NCBI RefSeq assembly: GCF_900637395.1 | Contig: NZ_LR134372.1 | Coordinates: 62,001 to 126,000 of the forward strand | Direction: 5' to 3' | Length of the DNA stretch: 64,000 bases | Origin: Campylobacter upsaliensis | Lineage (GTDB): Bacteria > Campylobacterota > Campylobacteria > Campylobacterales > Campylobacteraceae | Shown here: positions 36,076-45,120 of the stretch, in pieces | How the letters are laid out: the number at the start of each line of letters is the position of its first letter | Numbering within the stretch: the stretch's first letter is position 1 | The notes under the pieces: model-generated | Databases searched by the model: none | Told to the model about the DNA's origin: nothing | The model's input: only the letters and a program-made list of their open reading frames with translations | Translations under genes and position numbers: made by a program

Positions 36076-36090
36076 AAAAAAAAAAAAAAA
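36076..36090 (+). repeat. A15 homopolymer upstream of the inserted module
   Basis: Fifteen consecutive A residues right after the addA stop, about 40 bases before the first gene of the insert. It may affect promoter spacing through slippage or simply mark the insertion junction. Confidence 0.7.
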
Positions 36091-36129
36091 TGCTAGACTT
36101 TACCACTTTATTTCAAAAAAGGAGCATTG

Positions 36130-36543
36130 ATGTTTTTAGGACTGCTAAATCAAGAGGAAAAATTGGCGTTTTTAGAAATCGCACATCACTTCGCGTGGAG
36201 TAATAATAACTTTTCAGATGCACAAAAAGAGATTATTGCTGCATATTGTTTGGAAATGCAAGTGAGTGATATTTCATATAATGAAAGTGAGTTTAGTCTC
36301 AAAAATACTTTGGCAAAGTTTAAGGATAAAACACATCAAAAGATTGTTTTGCTAGAGACTATGGCGTTGGCAATGGCAGACAACATCACGACTTTAGAAG
36401 CCCTGCATAAAGGCGAAAAGGAAGTGTTAGAGACAATGATTAAGGAGTTTGGCTTGAGTAATGAATTGGCTGTGGTGTATGCAGATTGGACAAAAGCTAT
36501 GCTAATTCTTACCGATCAGGGTAAAAATCTTATCAGTCTTTAG
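36130..36543 (+). CDS. TerB-like helical protein, first gene of the insert
   Basis: A 137-residue acidic, all-helical soluble protein without signal peptide. It starts MFLGLLNQEEKLAFLEIAHH and continues with ALAMADNITTLEALHKGEKEVL-like helices, the layout of TerB/tellurite-resistance-B domains (a pair of four-helix units with acidic residues at helix ends). TerB domains occur in stress and defence-linked operons. The ATG at 36130 follows AAGGAG by five bases; a TTG codon just upstream is less likely. It leads a run of four same-strand genes absent from this place in C. jejuni. The fold assignment is tentative. Confidence 0.6.
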   Translation: MFLGLLNQEEKLAFLEIAHHFAWSNNNFSDAQKEIIAAYCLEMQVSDISYNESEFSLKNTLAKFKDKTHQKIVLLETMALAMADNITTLEALHKGEKEVLETMIKEFGLSNELAVVYADWTKAMLILTDQGKNLISL

Positions 36544-36561
36544 GTAGAAATTAGGCAGAAA

Positions 36562-36843
36562 ATGGACTTTCCTTGCACAAAATGTGGTGCGTGTTGCAAA
36601 AACATTAGTGGCATTAAAGAGCTAGAATCTTACGATTTAGGCAATGGCGTATGCAAGCACTTAGACACGCAAAGCAATGAATGCAAAATCTATGCAAATC
36701 GCCCTATGATATGCAGAATAGAAGCGATGTATAAAAAGGTCTATTTGAGAAAATATAGCAAAGAGGAGTTTTACGCACTCAATATAGAATCTTGCAAAGT
36801 TTTGCAAGAAAAAGAGGGTGTGGATAGGGCATTTAGGTTGTAG
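36562..36843 (+). CDS. YkgJ-family cysteine-cluster protein
   Basis: A 93-residue protein with eight cysteines in the YkgJ/UPF0153 pattern: PCTKCGACCKNI at residues 4-15, GVCKHL near 30, NECKIYANRPMICR at 41-54 and ESCKVL at 75-80. The family is thought to bind zinc or an iron-sulfur cluster; its biochemical role is unknown in most members. It lies 18 bases after the TerB-like gene and is followed by a hairpin at its stop codon. Members are often annotated near modification systems, but nothing here proves an enzyme role. Confidence 0.85.
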   Translation: MDFPCTKCGACCKNISGIKELESYDLGNGVCKHLDTQSNECKIYANRPMICRIEAMYKKVYLRKYSKEEFYALNIESCKVLQEKEGVDRAFRL

Positions 36844-36863
36844 ATTCTATAAACTAGAATCTA
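36841..36863 (+). terminator. Hairpin after the YkgJ-like gene
   Basis: TAGATTCTA (36841-36849) and TAGAATCTA (36855-36863) form a perfect 9-bp stem that starts with the stop codon and is followed by an AT-rich stretch. It could end or attenuate transcription between the first and second gene pairs of the insert. Confidence 0.55.
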
Positions 36864-36899
36864 TCTTATATTTTATATTCTAAATTTTAAGGAGGCAAT

Positions 36900-37916
36900 A
36901 TGCCATTACCATTGATACCAGTTTTACTTGGAGGAGCAGCATTGGTAACTGCTGCATTTGGAGCTAAAAAGGGCTATGATGCGTATGAGGATACAAAGAC
37001 AGCTGATTATTGGCACAATAGGGCAAAAGAAATGTATAGTGAGACAGAATCTGATCTCAATGAAGCAAGAAAAGCAACACAAGATACTTTTGAAAAATTA
37101 GGGCAATTGCAAGCAAATATTGTTGAAAATGAGCTAACAAGCTATGCAGAGCTTATAGACAAGCTTGATATAAAAAGTAATGTAGATTTTGCAAACATTG
37201 TAGGAAAAGAAACAATGGATAAACTCGTAGAGGTAAGACAATCTATCGTGTCGTTAGAGACAACGCTAGGTGCTGTTGCTGGGAGTGCTGCGGCTGGGGC
37301 TTTGGCTGGATTTGGTGCATTTGGTGGGGCTGGGTTATTAGCAACTGCCTCAACGGGGACTGCTATTAGTGCTCTAAGTGGTGTGGCTGCTACAAATGCG
37401 ACTTTAGCGTGGTTTGGCGGTGGCTCTTTGGTTGCTGGTGGGCTAGGAATGGCTGGAGGGACCTTGGTGCTTGGTGGCATTGTAGCAGCTCCTGTTATCG
37501 CTGTGGCGGCTTCAGTCTTTGCAGCAAGTGCTGAAAAGAAAAAATATGATGCTTATGCGTATTGTGATAGCGTGGAAGCATTGTGTGAGGCTATGAAAGG
37601 TGAATCTTTAACACATAAGCAAATACTTGCTAAAAGTAGCGAAAAAATAAAAATCTTGGGAACAAATAGACAAGAAATGGAGGAGTTAATTGGAGAAGTA
37701 GAAAGCATTATGCGGGACAAAGGTGTAAGCATATCCATTTGGAACAAAATAGAACAAAGGGTGTTAAAAACCTTAATGCAACTAGCAGAAGCCATTGTTA
37801 CAACCATCAATGCCCCTATAATGAATGATGAAGATGAATTAACAAAACGCCTAAGAGAACATCAGGAAAAATGCAAAGAACTTATGAGTGAGATTCAAAG
37901 AAAATGGGGGGAATGA
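36900..37916 (+). CDS. Unknown protein with long glycine/alanine hydrophobic hairpin
   Basis: A 338-residue protein I do not recognise. Residues 4-20 form a short hydrophobic start (PVLLGGAALVTAAFGA), then predicted helices at about 30-120 with coiled-coil-like spacing. Residues 122-211 are a continuous glycine/alanine-rich hydrophobic region, long enough for three or four membrane passes, including GAVAGSAAAGALAGFGAFGG and LGGIVAAPVIAVAASVF. Charged helices follow to the end (about 212-338). A hydrophobic hairpin between long helices resembles alpha-helical pore-forming proteins, but this is only an architectural likeness. There is no cleavable signal. The ribosome site AAGGAGG is unusually strong. 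The next gene has a similar layout. Confidence 0.8.
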   Translation: MPLPLIPVLLGGAALVTAAFGAKKGYDAYEDTKTADYWHNRAKEMYSETESDLNEARKATQDTFEKLGQLQANIVENELTSYAELIDKLDIKSNVDFANIVGKETMDKLVEVRQSIVSLETTLGAVAGSAAAGALAGFGAFGGAGLLATASTGTAISALSGVAATNATLAWFGGGSLVAGGLGMAGGTLVLGGIVAAPVIAVAASVFAASAEKKKYDAYAYCDSVEALCEAMKGESLTHKQILAKSSEKIKILGTNRQEMEELIGEVESIMRDKGVSISIWNKIEQRVLKTLMQLAEAIVTTINAPIMNDEDELTKRLREHQEKCKELMSEIQRKWGE

Positions 37917-37959
37917 GATTTTCAATGCTTTATAATCTCTTGTAGCTTAAAGGATTAAT

Positions 37960-39615
37960 ATGGCACAAAAAGCACTTTATGAAGAAGTAATTGAAGAAAT
38001 TGGCACACAAACTTTGGCTCGTTTTGGGTTAAATATCTTTAGTTTAAATACCTATGCAGCATATGGGGCAAGTGTGCAGATGACGCTTGATGCAAGTAAA
38101 GCGTATAATCAGCACAAAAAGAATGATCAATATTTTGGACAAACCTTTGAAGAGCTTGATATAGGCAATCAAAATATAAAAGATTCTCTTGCTAATAATG
38201 GTAATAAAACTTACACAACAGATACGCTATATGACATTAAAAATGTGCGTGAAATGCTTGCAAGTGGCAAGAAACTAGAGAATCTAAATGAAAAAGATAG
38301 GGCAAAGGTGGAATATATTCTAACTTATTATGGCGATGAAGTGAAAAATATGGATTTTGACAAAATTGGAGATTTTGCAACAAAAAATCACAACACCACA
38401 GACACAATAACCCTTGATAAAAATGGCAATGTAGTAAAATCCGCACAACTTAAGGTTATTAAAAACACAGAGGGATTACTTAAGGATAGATATTTAGTAG
38501 GCGATAGTGCGGCAGATGAACTTAAAGTGCCTTTTGATGAATACAAAGAACATAAGGAAAATTTGGAGAAAATGATCGCAAATGGGAAACAAAATCCAAA
38601 TGATGAAAAAGCAGTTGCAAAGGCAGAAAAGGCAAAAATCGCTCTAGAAAAACTTAATGCGAGTAATACTTGCAATCGTCTTATGGCTGAAAATCCACGC
38701 ACAACGGCTGTGATAACTCAAAGCGTAGTAGCAAGCGGGCATATAGCCCAAGCAGGATTTAGCGATGCGATTGTGGTTACTCTATCAACACTTGCAAACG
38801 GAATCATCTGGGAAGTGAAGGATATGTTTAGCGGTAAGGTAGATTCTGAAACTTCTATTATGACTAGAATCAAGCGGTTATTGCAAAAGGTAAAAGAAGC
38901 CTTTCAAAGTAATTTTGCAAGGGGTGCTGGATTTGGTGCGATTGATGTAGTGGTTGGGATTGTGGGGCAGATTTTTAAAAGTGTTGCTGGGAGTTTAAGG
39001 CAGCTTTGGTCTAGCTTGCGAACTTCTGCAAAATCCATTTATAATGGTATATATTCTTATATAAAAGGTGAAATCAAGGATTTTAGAACGCTTACAAAAA
39101 CGATTTTAAAATCTCTTTTTTCAGCAGCTTGGGTTGTTGGGGCAGTGGGTTTAGAAAAACAAATAGAAAGTGCATTGTTGGGTATAATGCCTCCACTTGC
39201 CCCTTTTATCGCCCCAGTGCTTGCCATTGTTGCAGCGGCATTTGCAGTTGTCGTTACAAGTAGAAGCATAGATATGGCAGTAGATGCTCTCTTTGGTGTG
39301 TATGCCGCAAGAGATAAAGCAAAGCTAAGGGCAGAGGAGATAGCAAATTTAGTCGCAGAAAAATTGCCTGTATTGATAGAAAATCGAGAAAAGCTAGAGC
39401 AGCTTATCGAGGAAACACACCATCAAAGATTAATGGTTATAGATTCTTCTTTTAGAGACTATCAATTAGCCTATGCAAATAACAATGATGTTGGAATCTA
39501 CAATGCTTTGAATGGTATTTGTAGTCTCTATGGCGAAACATTAAGCATAAAAGATATGAACGATGTCAAACAAATTTTAGAAAAACCAAATAGAACAGGG
39601 AAATTGCAATGGTAA
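37960..39615 (+). CDS. Unknown 551-aa protein with central hydrophobic segments
   Basis: No family recognised. The N-terminal 240 residues are charged and look like a soluble domain, with a beta-rich stretch TITLDKNGNVVKSAQLKV near 150-166 and a helix-rich part at 190-235. Hydrophobic stretches appear at about 262-284, 322-340, 385-398 and 404-433 (IMPPLAPFIAPVLAIVAAAF), separated by amphipathic basic helices (RLLQKVKEAF, SLRTSAKSIYNGIYSYIKG). The last 110 residues are charged helices. It has no signal peptide. It follows the 338-residue gene by 43 bases, and both have a soluble-hydrophobic-helical design, so they may act together at a membrane. Codon choice (more TTG, CTA and GATTC/GAATC words) differs from the addA side. 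Confidence 0.8.
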   Translation: MAQKALYEEVIEEIGTQTLARFGLNIFSLNTYAAYGASVQMTLDASKAYNQHKKNDQYFGQTFEELDIGNQNIKDSLANNGNKTYTTDTLYDIKNVREMLASGKKLENLNEKDRAKVEYILTYYGDEVKNMDFDKIGDFATKNHNTTDTITLDKNGNVVKSAQLKVIKNTEGLLKDRYLVGDSAADELKVPFDEYKEHKENLEKMIANGKQNPNDEKAVAKAEKAKIALEKLNASNTCNRLMAENPRTTAVITQSVVASGHIAQAGFSDAIVVTLSTLANGIIWEVKDMFSGKVDSETSIMTRIKRLLQKVKEAFQSNFARGAGFGAIDVVVGIVGQIFKSVAGSLRQLWSSLRTSAKSIYNGIYSYIKGEIKDFRTLTKTILKSLFSAAWVVGAVGLEKQIESALLGIMPPLAPFIAPVLAIVAAAFAVVVTSRSIDMAVDALFGVYAARDKAKLRAEEIANLVAEKLPVLIENREKLEQLIEETHHQRLMVIDSSFRDYQLAYANNNDVGIYNALNGICSLYGETLSIKDMNDVKQILEKPNRTGKLQW

Positions 39616-39617
39616 AT

Positions 39618-39642
39618 ATTTAAGCTTTAAAAAAGCTTAAAT
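39618..39642 (+). terminator. AT-rich hairpin closing the insert
   Basis: ATTTAAGCTTT (39618-39628) and AAAGCTTAAAT (39632-39642) can form an 11-bp stem right after the last gene of the insert and before the rplM promoter. It is AT-rich and lacks a strong T-run. Confidence 0.5.
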
Positions 39643-39667
39643 TAAGTTAAATTAAAGAAAATATTAT

Positions 39668-39673
39668 TATAAT
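39668..39673 (+). promoter_or_regulatory. -10 box of rplM-rpsI
   Basis: TATAAT, 34 bases upstream of the rplM ATG and outside the insert, so the ribosomal genes keep their own promoter. Confidence 0.65.
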
Positions 39674-39706
39674 TGCCTTTTTAAATTTTTGGCAAAAGGT
39701 AAGAAA

Positions 39707-40132
39707 ATGACAAAGATAACAAAGCCAAACGAGGTCAAACGCGAATGGATCGTTTTAGACGCTGAAGGAAAGCGTTTCGGTCGTCTTTTAACAGAGGTGG
39801 CGACTATTTTAAGAGGTAAAAATAAGCCTTGTTATACACCAAATGTCGATTGTGGAGATTATGTCGTCATCATCAATGCTTCAAAAGCTGTTTTCACTGG
39901 AGCAAATAAGGCTGAAGATAAGCTTTATCATAGGCATTCTGGCTATTTTGGAAGTGTGAAAAGTGAAAAATTTGGAGATTTGCTTGAAAAAAACCCTGCA
40001 AAGCTTTATAAATTAGCCGTTAGAGGTATGCTTCCTAAAACAAATTTAGGTAGAGCTATGCTTAAAAAACTTAAAATTTACGCAGGAAGTGAGCATCCTC
40101 ACACCGCACAAATCGCTAAAGAAGGAAAATAA
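39707..40132 (+). CDS. rplM: 50S ribosomal protein L13
   Basis: Early-assembly protein of the large ribosomal subunit. The sequence from [14 protein letters not shown] through [18 protein letters not shown] and the [21 protein letters not shown] segment is characteristic. The ATG at 39707 is chosen over an in-frame one 18 bases upstream because AAAAGGTAAG lies just before it and the C. jejuni protein starts there. It is followed by rpsI after two bases, the usual L13-S9 pair. Confidence 0.97.
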   Translation: MTKITKPNEVKREWIVLDAEGKRFGRLLTEVATILRGKNKPCYTPNVDCGDYVVIINASKAVFTGANKAEDKLYHRHSGYFGSVKSEKFGDLLEKNPAKLYKLAVRGMLPKTNLGRAMLKKLKIYAGSEHPHTAQIAKEGK

Positions 40133-40134
40133 TT

Positions 40135-40527
40135 ATGGCAAAAGCAACATACGCAACAGGTAAGAGAAAAACCGCTATCGCTAAGGTTTGGATTAAGTCA
40201 GGTAGTGGAAAAATAAGCGTTAATGGAGTGGATTTAAACACTTGGCTTGGCGGACACGAAGCGATAAAACTTAAAGTCGTGCAACCTCTACTTGTAACAA
40301 AACAAGAAGCAAGTATGGATATACGCGCAACGACTTTAGGGGGAGGCTACTCCGCACAAGCTGAAGCTTTAAGACACGGGATTTCAAGGGCTTTAGCTGC
40401 TATGGACGCTGACTTTAGAGCCTTACTTAAACCGCAAGGCTTATTAACAAGAGATAGTAGAAGCGTAGAGCGTAAGAAATACGGACGCAGAAAAGCAAGA
40501 AGAAGTCCGCAGTTCTCTAAGCGTTAA
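40135..40527 (+). CDS. rpsI: 30S ribosomal protein S9
   Basis: Small-subunit protein whose C-terminal tail reaches the ribosomal P site. The 130-residue protein begins with [14 protein letters not shown], contains the [22 protein letters not shown] segment, and ends in [17 protein letters not shown], the conserved tail that touches P-site tRNA. It directly follows rplM. Confidence 0.98.
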   Translation: MAKATYATGKRKTAIAKVWIKSGSGKISVNGVDLNTWLGGHEAIKLKVVQPLLVTKQEASMDIRATTLGGGYSAQAEALRHGISRALAAMDADFRALLKPQGLLTRDSRSVERKKYGRRKARRSPQFSKR

Positions 40528-40561
40528 TGTGGATTTTAAATTCATTTTTGAAAGGTTTGTT

Positions 40562-41476
40562 ATGAAAAAAGTATTTTTATGTTTAGGTTTAGCAAGTGCT
40601 TTATTTGCAGCGGATAATAGTGTCAAATTTGAACTAACTCCTACCTTTAGTTTTAATAAATTTGAGGGAAATTTAGACCTTGATGATAGAGCAGCGCCTG
40701 GTGTGAGACTTGGCTATCATTTTGATGATTTTTGGCTTGACCAACTTGAGCTTGGCTTGGAGCATTATTCTAATGTAAAATATTCTAACACTGATAGAAC
40801 AAATCTTACGAAAGTATTTTTAAGTGCGATTAAGGGCATCGATGTAGGTGAAAGCTTTTACTTTTATGGTTTAGCTGGTGGAGGTTATGAAAGATTTTCT
40901 AACGAGCAGTTTGACAATGAAAGTGGCGGTTTTGGGCATTATGGTGCGGGTATGAAGTATAAACTTACAGATTCTTTAGCTTTAAGACTTGAGACAAGAG
41001 ACCAAATAAGCTTCCACGAAGCAAATCATAACTGGGTTACTACGCTTGGCGTAAGTTTTGGCTTTGGTGGCTCAAAAAATAGCTCGACAACTAATACTCA
41101 AAAAAACTCCCCGGAAGAAACTTCACTTGAAGGAAAAACCATTAGCTTAGAAGGGCATTTTGACTTTGACAAAACAACTATAAATCCAGCTTTTGAAAGC
41201 AAAATTCAAAATATCGCCAAGGTCCTAGAAGAAAATGAAAAATACAACACCATTTTAGAGGGACACACAGATAACATAGGCTCAAGAGCTTATAACCAAA
41301 AGCTTTCTGAACGCCGCGCACAAAGAGTCGCAAATGAGCTTATGAAATTTGGCGTAGATAAAAAACGCATTGAAGTTAAAGGCTATGGGCAAGATAAACC
41401 ACGCTCAAGCAACGAAACAAAAGAAGGTAGAGCGGATAATAGAAGAGTTGAAGCAAGATTTTTCCTCGCTCAATGA
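40562..41476 (+). CDS. cadF: CadF, OmpA-like outer-membrane fibronectin-binding protein
   Basis: Outer-membrane adhesin binding host fibronectin. A signal peptide (residues 1-16, ending SALFA) is followed by an eight-stranded barrel at about 20-170, a short Ser/Thr/Asn linker, and a C-terminal OmpA peptidoglycan-binding domain with [22 protein letters not shown] and [10 protein letters not shown]. The ATG at 40562 follows GAAAGG and gives the known N-terminus; an upstream ATG in frame is unlikely. Residues 133-136 are YKLT where C. jejuni has FRLS, the tetrapeptide reported to bind fibronectin. The cysteine-containing segment before the OmpA domain of C. jejuni CadF is missing. It overlaps the HAD gene by four bases. 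Confidence 0.94.
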   Translation: MKKVFLCLGLASALFAADNSVKFELTPTFSFNKFEGNLDLDDRAAPGVRLGYHFDDFWLDQLELGLEHYSNVKYSNTDRTNLTKVFLSAIKGIDVGESFYFYGLAGGGYERFSNEQFDNESGGFGHYGAGMKYKLTDSLALRLETRDQISFHEANHNWVTTLGVSFGFGGSKNSSTTNTQKNSPEETSLEGKTISLEGHFDFDKTTINPAFESKIQNIAKVLEENEKYNTILEGHTDNIGSRAYNQKLSERRAQRVANELMKFGVDKKRIEVKGYGQDKPRSSNETKEGRADNRRVEARFFLAQ

Positions 41477-42117
41477 AAGATAAAACTCTTCTTTTCGACC
41501 TAGATGGCACCTTGATAGACTCAACGCCTGCCATCTTAAATTCTTTTCACTTCGCCTTTGAAAAGCTGGGCTTAAAGCCTAGCTTAGATGAGGATATTAA
41601 ACGCTTAATAGGACTTCCACTTGATGAAGCTTTTAAAGTGCTTTGTAAAGAAAAAGCGTATTTAGCCGAGCAATTTGTCGATTTTTATAGAGAAAAATAC
41701 CGCACCATTTATTTAGACCAAACCACGCTTTTGCCTTTAGCTAAAGAGGCTTTAGAAATGGCTAGCGAATTTGCAGATTTAGCGGTTGTAACGACTAAGG
41801 GGTCGCAATTTACTAAGCCTTTGCTAGATTTTTTAGGAGTGGGACATTTCTTTAAAAGCATAGTAGGGCGTAATGATGTGCAGTTTGCAAAACCTCACCC
41901 AGAGCCTATTTTAACGGCATTAAAAAGATTAAATAAAGACAAAACTCACGCTTTTATGATAGGCGATACTCAATTTGACATTTTAGCGGCTAAGGCAGCA
42001 GGAATTTCTCATATAGCCTTAAGCTGTGGTTATGAAAGTATAGAAAGCCTACAAAAATATAGCGATTGTATCAAAAATAACGCTTATGAAGCGGTAAAGC
42101 ATATAGCAAATTTATAA
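41473..42117 (+). CDS. HAD-superfamily phosphatase (phosphoglycolate phosphatase-like)
   Basis: A 214-residue haloacid-dehalogenase-type hydrolase. Motif [11 protein letters not shown] at residues 7-16 contains both catalytic aspartates, the cap domain is of the four-helix type, motif II VVTTKG contains the threonine, and motif III-IV KPHPEPI and [16 protein letters not shown] complete the active site. The set fits Gph/PpaX-type enzymes acting on small phosphoesters such as 2-phosphoglycolate. The gene overlaps cadF by four bases, as Cj1477c does cadF in C. jejuni. Exact substrate unknown. Confidence 0.9.
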   Translation: MKDKTLLFDLDGTLIDSTPAILNSFHFAFEKLGLKPSLDEDIKRLIGLPLDEAFKVLCKEKAYLAEQFVDFYREKYRTIYLDQTTLLPLAKEALEMASEFADLAVVTTKGSQFTKPLLDFLGVGHFFKSIVGRNDVQFAKPHPEPILTALKRLNKDKTHAFMIGDTQFDILAAKAAGISHIALSCGYESIESLQKYSDCIKNNAYEAVKHIANL

Positions 42118-42122
42118 TTTTT

Positions 42123-42141
42123 ACTTCACATTAACTTCACA
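42123..42141 (+). promoter_or_regulatory. Tandem ACTTCACA repeats upstream of the PepSY-like gene
   Basis: ACTTCACA occurs at 42123-42130 and again at 42134-42141, an 11-bp period equal to about one DNA turn, in the 65-base gap before the next gene. OmpR-family response regulators bind such direct repeats, so this may be an operator. Confidence 0.45.
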
Positions 42142-42182
42142 AAAAAATGTTAAAGTTCTCTTATCAATTTAAAGGAGAAACA

Positions 42183-42605
42183 ATGAAAACAAAAATCGCT
42201 CTAGCAGCTTTACTAAGTGCAGCTGTGCTTTATGCACAAGATATGGTTATAAGTCCAGCCCAGCTTCCTAACAATGCGCAAAGCTTTTTAAACACACATT
42301 TTAAGGGTGTTAATATAGGACTTGCAAAAAAAGACCTAGATTCTTACGATGTAACTTTGACGGACGGCACGGAAATTGATTTTATCATCAATGGAGAATG
42401 GAAGGAAGTTGATGGTAAATATAAGGCAATTCCGCTTGGATTCTTACCTTCTACTCTTGTAGCTAAAGTGCAAGTGAGCCAACCAAACGCACAAATTTTC
42501 AAAGTCGAAAAGCAAATTAACGGCTATAAATTTAAATTTAATAATAATATGGAAGTTTATACAGACTTTAATGGCAATATTTTGGGGCAAAAATTTGACG
42601 ATTAA
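42183..42605 (+). CDS. PepSY-like periplasmic protein
   Basis: A 140-residue exported protein. The signal peptide (MKTKIALAALLSAAVLYA, residues 1-18) is followed by two repeats of a PepSY-like/BLIP-II-type fold: LPNNAQSFLNTHF with YDVTLTDGTEIDFIINGEW, then LVAKVQVSQP with YKFKFNNNMEVYTDFNG. Such proteins are usually induced by envelope stress or by two-component systems; function is unclear. The ATG at 42183 is preceded by AAAGGAG; an in-frame ATG 36 bases upstream lacks one. It may be controlled through the direct repeats upstream. Confidence 0.8.
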   Translation: MKTKIALAALLSAAVLYAQDMVISPAQLPNNAQSFLNTHFKGVNIGLAKKDLDSYDVTLTDGTEIDFIINGEWKEVDGKYKAIPLGFLPSTLVAKVQVSQPNAQIFKVEKQINGYKFKFNNNMEVYTDFNGNILGQKFDD

Positions 42606-43234
42606 GCGTTAAAAAGGGAATTTAGTTTTTCTAAATTCCCTTGCATTATTTTCAAATTTTCCTCTACATCTTTTTTAAGATTGACAAAGAAAGGATTCGC
42701 CAAACAGGCGATCAAAACACGCCCTTCTTTAGCAAAATAGCTTGAAAGCTCGAAATTTTTTCCTACTACTTTCTTATAAATTTGCTCTTCATCGCCACCA
42801 TTTAACACCTGCTTTGAAATCAAACAAATTCCACAAAAAAGGCGCCCCAAATGATCCTTAAATTTCACATCATACAAGGCAAAATTTTTAAATTTAATGC
42901 CCTTTTCGCAATGAAATTCCTTTAAATCTTCGCTTAATTTAAATTGCATAAATTCCTCGCGTGAAAGCTCATTAATGGGAAAATACGCCTTATGACGCAT
43001 TAAAAAAAGCTTTAAAACGCTAGTTTCAAGCTCCTTTTTGCTTTTTATAAGCTTTTTGCTTGTAAGGCGGTAAAAAAATACGCCTACAAACATAGCCCCA
43101 ATCATAGCAATCACCATATCTTTGATAAAAACAAAAGCCAAAAAGCCCACCAGTAAGGCTTCAATGACGCTTAAGAATTTCAAAATCCCTAAGCGTTTTA
43201 AGATATAGAGCCTTTGACTTTCTAAATTTGCCAT
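42602..43234 (-). CDS. Membrane protein of unknown function, typA-linked
   Basis: A 210-residue protein with two adjacent membrane helices near residues 20-36 and 41-57, then a cytoplasmic domain of about 150 residues without recognisable motifs. It resembles the DUF3137 type in layout, but I cannot confirm this. It overlaps the typA stop by one base (TAATG), so it is co-translated with typA, and it converges with the PepSY-like gene with a four-base overlap. Confidence 0.75.
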   Translation of the reverse strand: MANLESQRLYILKRLGILKFLSVIEALLVGFLAFVFIKDMVIAMIGAMFVGVFFYRLTSKKLIKSKKELETSVLKLFLMRHKAYFPINELSREEFMQFKLSEDLKEFHCEKGIKFKNFALYDVKFKDHLGRLFCGICLISKQVLNGGDEEQIYKKVVGKNFELSSYFAKEGRVLIACLANPFFVNLKKDVEENLKIMQGNLEKLNSLFNA

Positions 43235-45042
43235 TAAGACTTGCTTTTTTCCATTCTTTTTCTTTGAGTTGGGTCAAGATAGCGTTTTCTCACACGCACA
43301 TTAAGCGGTGTAACCTCGACAAGCTCGTCTTCTTCTATCCACTCTAAGGCTCTTTCAAGGCTGAGTTTTCTAGGAGGGACAAGCTTAATTGCATCATCAC
43401 TCCCACTGGCTCTAACATTTGTTAAATTCTTACCTTTGATAGGATTAACATCAAGGTCGTTACTACGGCTATGCTCCCCTATAATCATACCCGTATAAAC
43501 CTTAGTTTGCGGCTCGATGAAAAGCACGCCCCTGTCTTGAAGATTAAATAAAGAATAGCCCAAAGCCACGCCATTTTCCATAGAAATCAAAGCACCATTT
43601 GCCCTTTTCTCCACCGCTCCGCTAAAGGGACGAAATTCCAAAAAGCTATGATTCATCACGCCCTCGCCCTTAGTATCCGTTAAAAACTGGCTTCTAAAGC
43701 CTATAAGTCCCCTTGCTGGGATTTCAAACTCAAGCCTTGTTTGTCCATCTCCTGTGGGAGACATCGTTTTCATCTCTGCTTTTCTTTTGCCTAGTTTTTC
43801 AATGACTGCTCCGCTAAATTCCTCCGGCACATCGATGACTAAATGCTCGAAAGGCTCTGTTTTAACGCCGTCTTCGTTTTTGACAATTACTTCAGGGCGT
43901 CCCATACAAAACTCAAAGCCTTCTCTACGCATATTTTCTGCTAAAATTGTGATTTGTAGCTCACCCCTGCCGCTGACTTTAAATTTACCCTCGCCACTGC
44001 TTTCATATTTCATAGCGATGTTAGTTTTCATTTCTGCTTCTAGGCGTTCGGCGATTTTGTTAGAGGTTACATGTTTTCCCTCCGTGCCAGCAAGAGGTCC
44101 GTCATTAACGGCAAAAACAATGCTTAAAGTCGGCTCCTCAATGTGAAGGGGGTCTAAAGGCATAGGATTATTAGGGCATACGACACTATCTCCTACATCT
44201 AAGGTTTCAAAACCAGCGATAGCGACTATATCTCCACTGCTTGCCTCCTCAATGTCCATTTTTTCTAAGCCCATAAAGCCTATGAGCTTGGAAATTCTGC
44301 CATTAACCTTTTCTCCGTCTGCTTTGACTAACATTACAGATTGATTTTTCTTTACAACGCCATTAAAAATTCTTGCTATGCCTATTTTACCGACAAAATT
44401 ATCATAGCCTAGTGTGAAAACTTGAAGTTGGAGAGGATTTTGCTTATCTCCGCTTGGAGCGGGAACTCTTTCAAGGATTGTTTTAAAAAGTGGCTCCATA
44501 TTATCACTTGTATCGTTTAAATCAAGTTTTGCATAGCCATTTTTAGCCGCCGCATAAACAATGGCAAAATCAAGCTGTTCATCATTGGCATCCAAAGCGA
44601 CAAAAAGGTCAAAAATTTCATTAATCACTCTTTCAGGATCAGCTGCTGGTTTATCAATTTTATTAATCACAACTATGGGTTTTAAGCCAAGCTGTAAAGC
44701 CTTTTTTACCACAAATTTAGTTTGCGGCATCACTCCCTCTTGTGCATCGACTAAAAGTAAAACACCATCGATCATCTTTAAAACCCGTTCCACCTCGCCA
44801 CCAAAATCAGCGTGTCCGGGGGTATCGATGATATTAATCTTCGTGCCTTTGTAATTAATGGCTGTGTTTTTAGAAAGTATAGTAATGCCCCTTTCTTTCT
44901 CTATATCATTACTATCCATAACGCGTTCTGCGATTTGCTCTCTTTCGCTAAAAGTGCCTGATTGCTTTAAAAGCTCATCGACCATAGTCGTTTTTCCGTG
45001 ATCAACATGGGCGATGACGGCGATATTTCTTATATTTTCCAT
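43234..45042 (-). CDS. typA: Ribosome-associated GTPase TypA/BipA
   Basis: Translational GTPase related to EF-G that binds ribosomes under stress and helps assembly of the large subunit at low temperature. The G motifs are clear: AHVDHGKTT (G1) near residue 12, RGITI (G2), [12 protein letters not shown] (G3) and NKIDKP (G4). The EF-G-like domains and the TypA-specific C-terminus ending [14 protein letters not shown] (here RKRMEKSKS) follow. I take the ATG at 45042, preceded by GGGAG, not the TTG four codons upstream. A TATAAT on the minus strand at 45076-45071 is the likely promoter. Confidence 0.97.
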   Translation of the reverse strand: MENIRNIAVIAHVDHGKTTMVDELLKQSGTFSEREQIAERVMDSNDIEKERGITILSKNTAINYKGTKINIIDTPGHADFGGEVERVLKMIDGVLLLVDAQEGVMPQTKFVVKKALQLGLKPIVVINKIDKPAADPERVINEIFDLFVALDANDEQLDFAIVYAAAKNGYAKLDLNDTSDNMEPLFKTILERVPAPSGDKQNPLQLQVFTLGYDNFVGKIGIARIFNGVVKKNQSVMLVKADGEKVNGRISKLIGFMGLEKMDIEEASSGDIVAIAGFETLDVGDSVVCPNNPMPLDPLHIEEPTLSIVFAVNDGPLAGTEGKHVTSNKIAERLEAEMKTNIAMKYESSGEGKFKVSGRGELQITILAENMRREGFEFCMGRPEVIVKNEDGVKTEPFEHLVIDVPEEFSGAVIEKLGKRKAEMKTMSPTGDGQTRLEFEIPARGLIGFRSQFLTDTKGEGVMNHSFLEFRPFSGAVEKRANGALISMENGVALGYSLFNLQDRGVLFIEPQTKVYTGMIIGEHSRSNDLDVNPIKGKNLTNVRASGSDDAIKLVPPRKLSLERALEWIEEDELVEVTPLNVRVRKRYLDPTQRKRMEKSKS

Positions 45043-45070
45043 TGTAACTCCCAAAGATTTAAAAGGGCTA

Positions 45071-45076
45071 ATTATA
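45071..45076 (-). promoter_or_regulatory. -10 box of typA
   Basis: TATAAT on the minus strand, about 30 bases before the typA ATG, in the divergent region shared with the flagellar operon. Confidence 0.6.
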
Positions 45077-45120
45077 TAAAAACTTTGCTTAAAGATTGAA
45101 AATTTAACTATGACAAAGTT

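Noticed and set aside
36076..39642. The addA-rplM insert as a prophage remnant or insertion element
   Set aside because: No integrase, transposase, terminal repeats or attachment-like duplications are visible.
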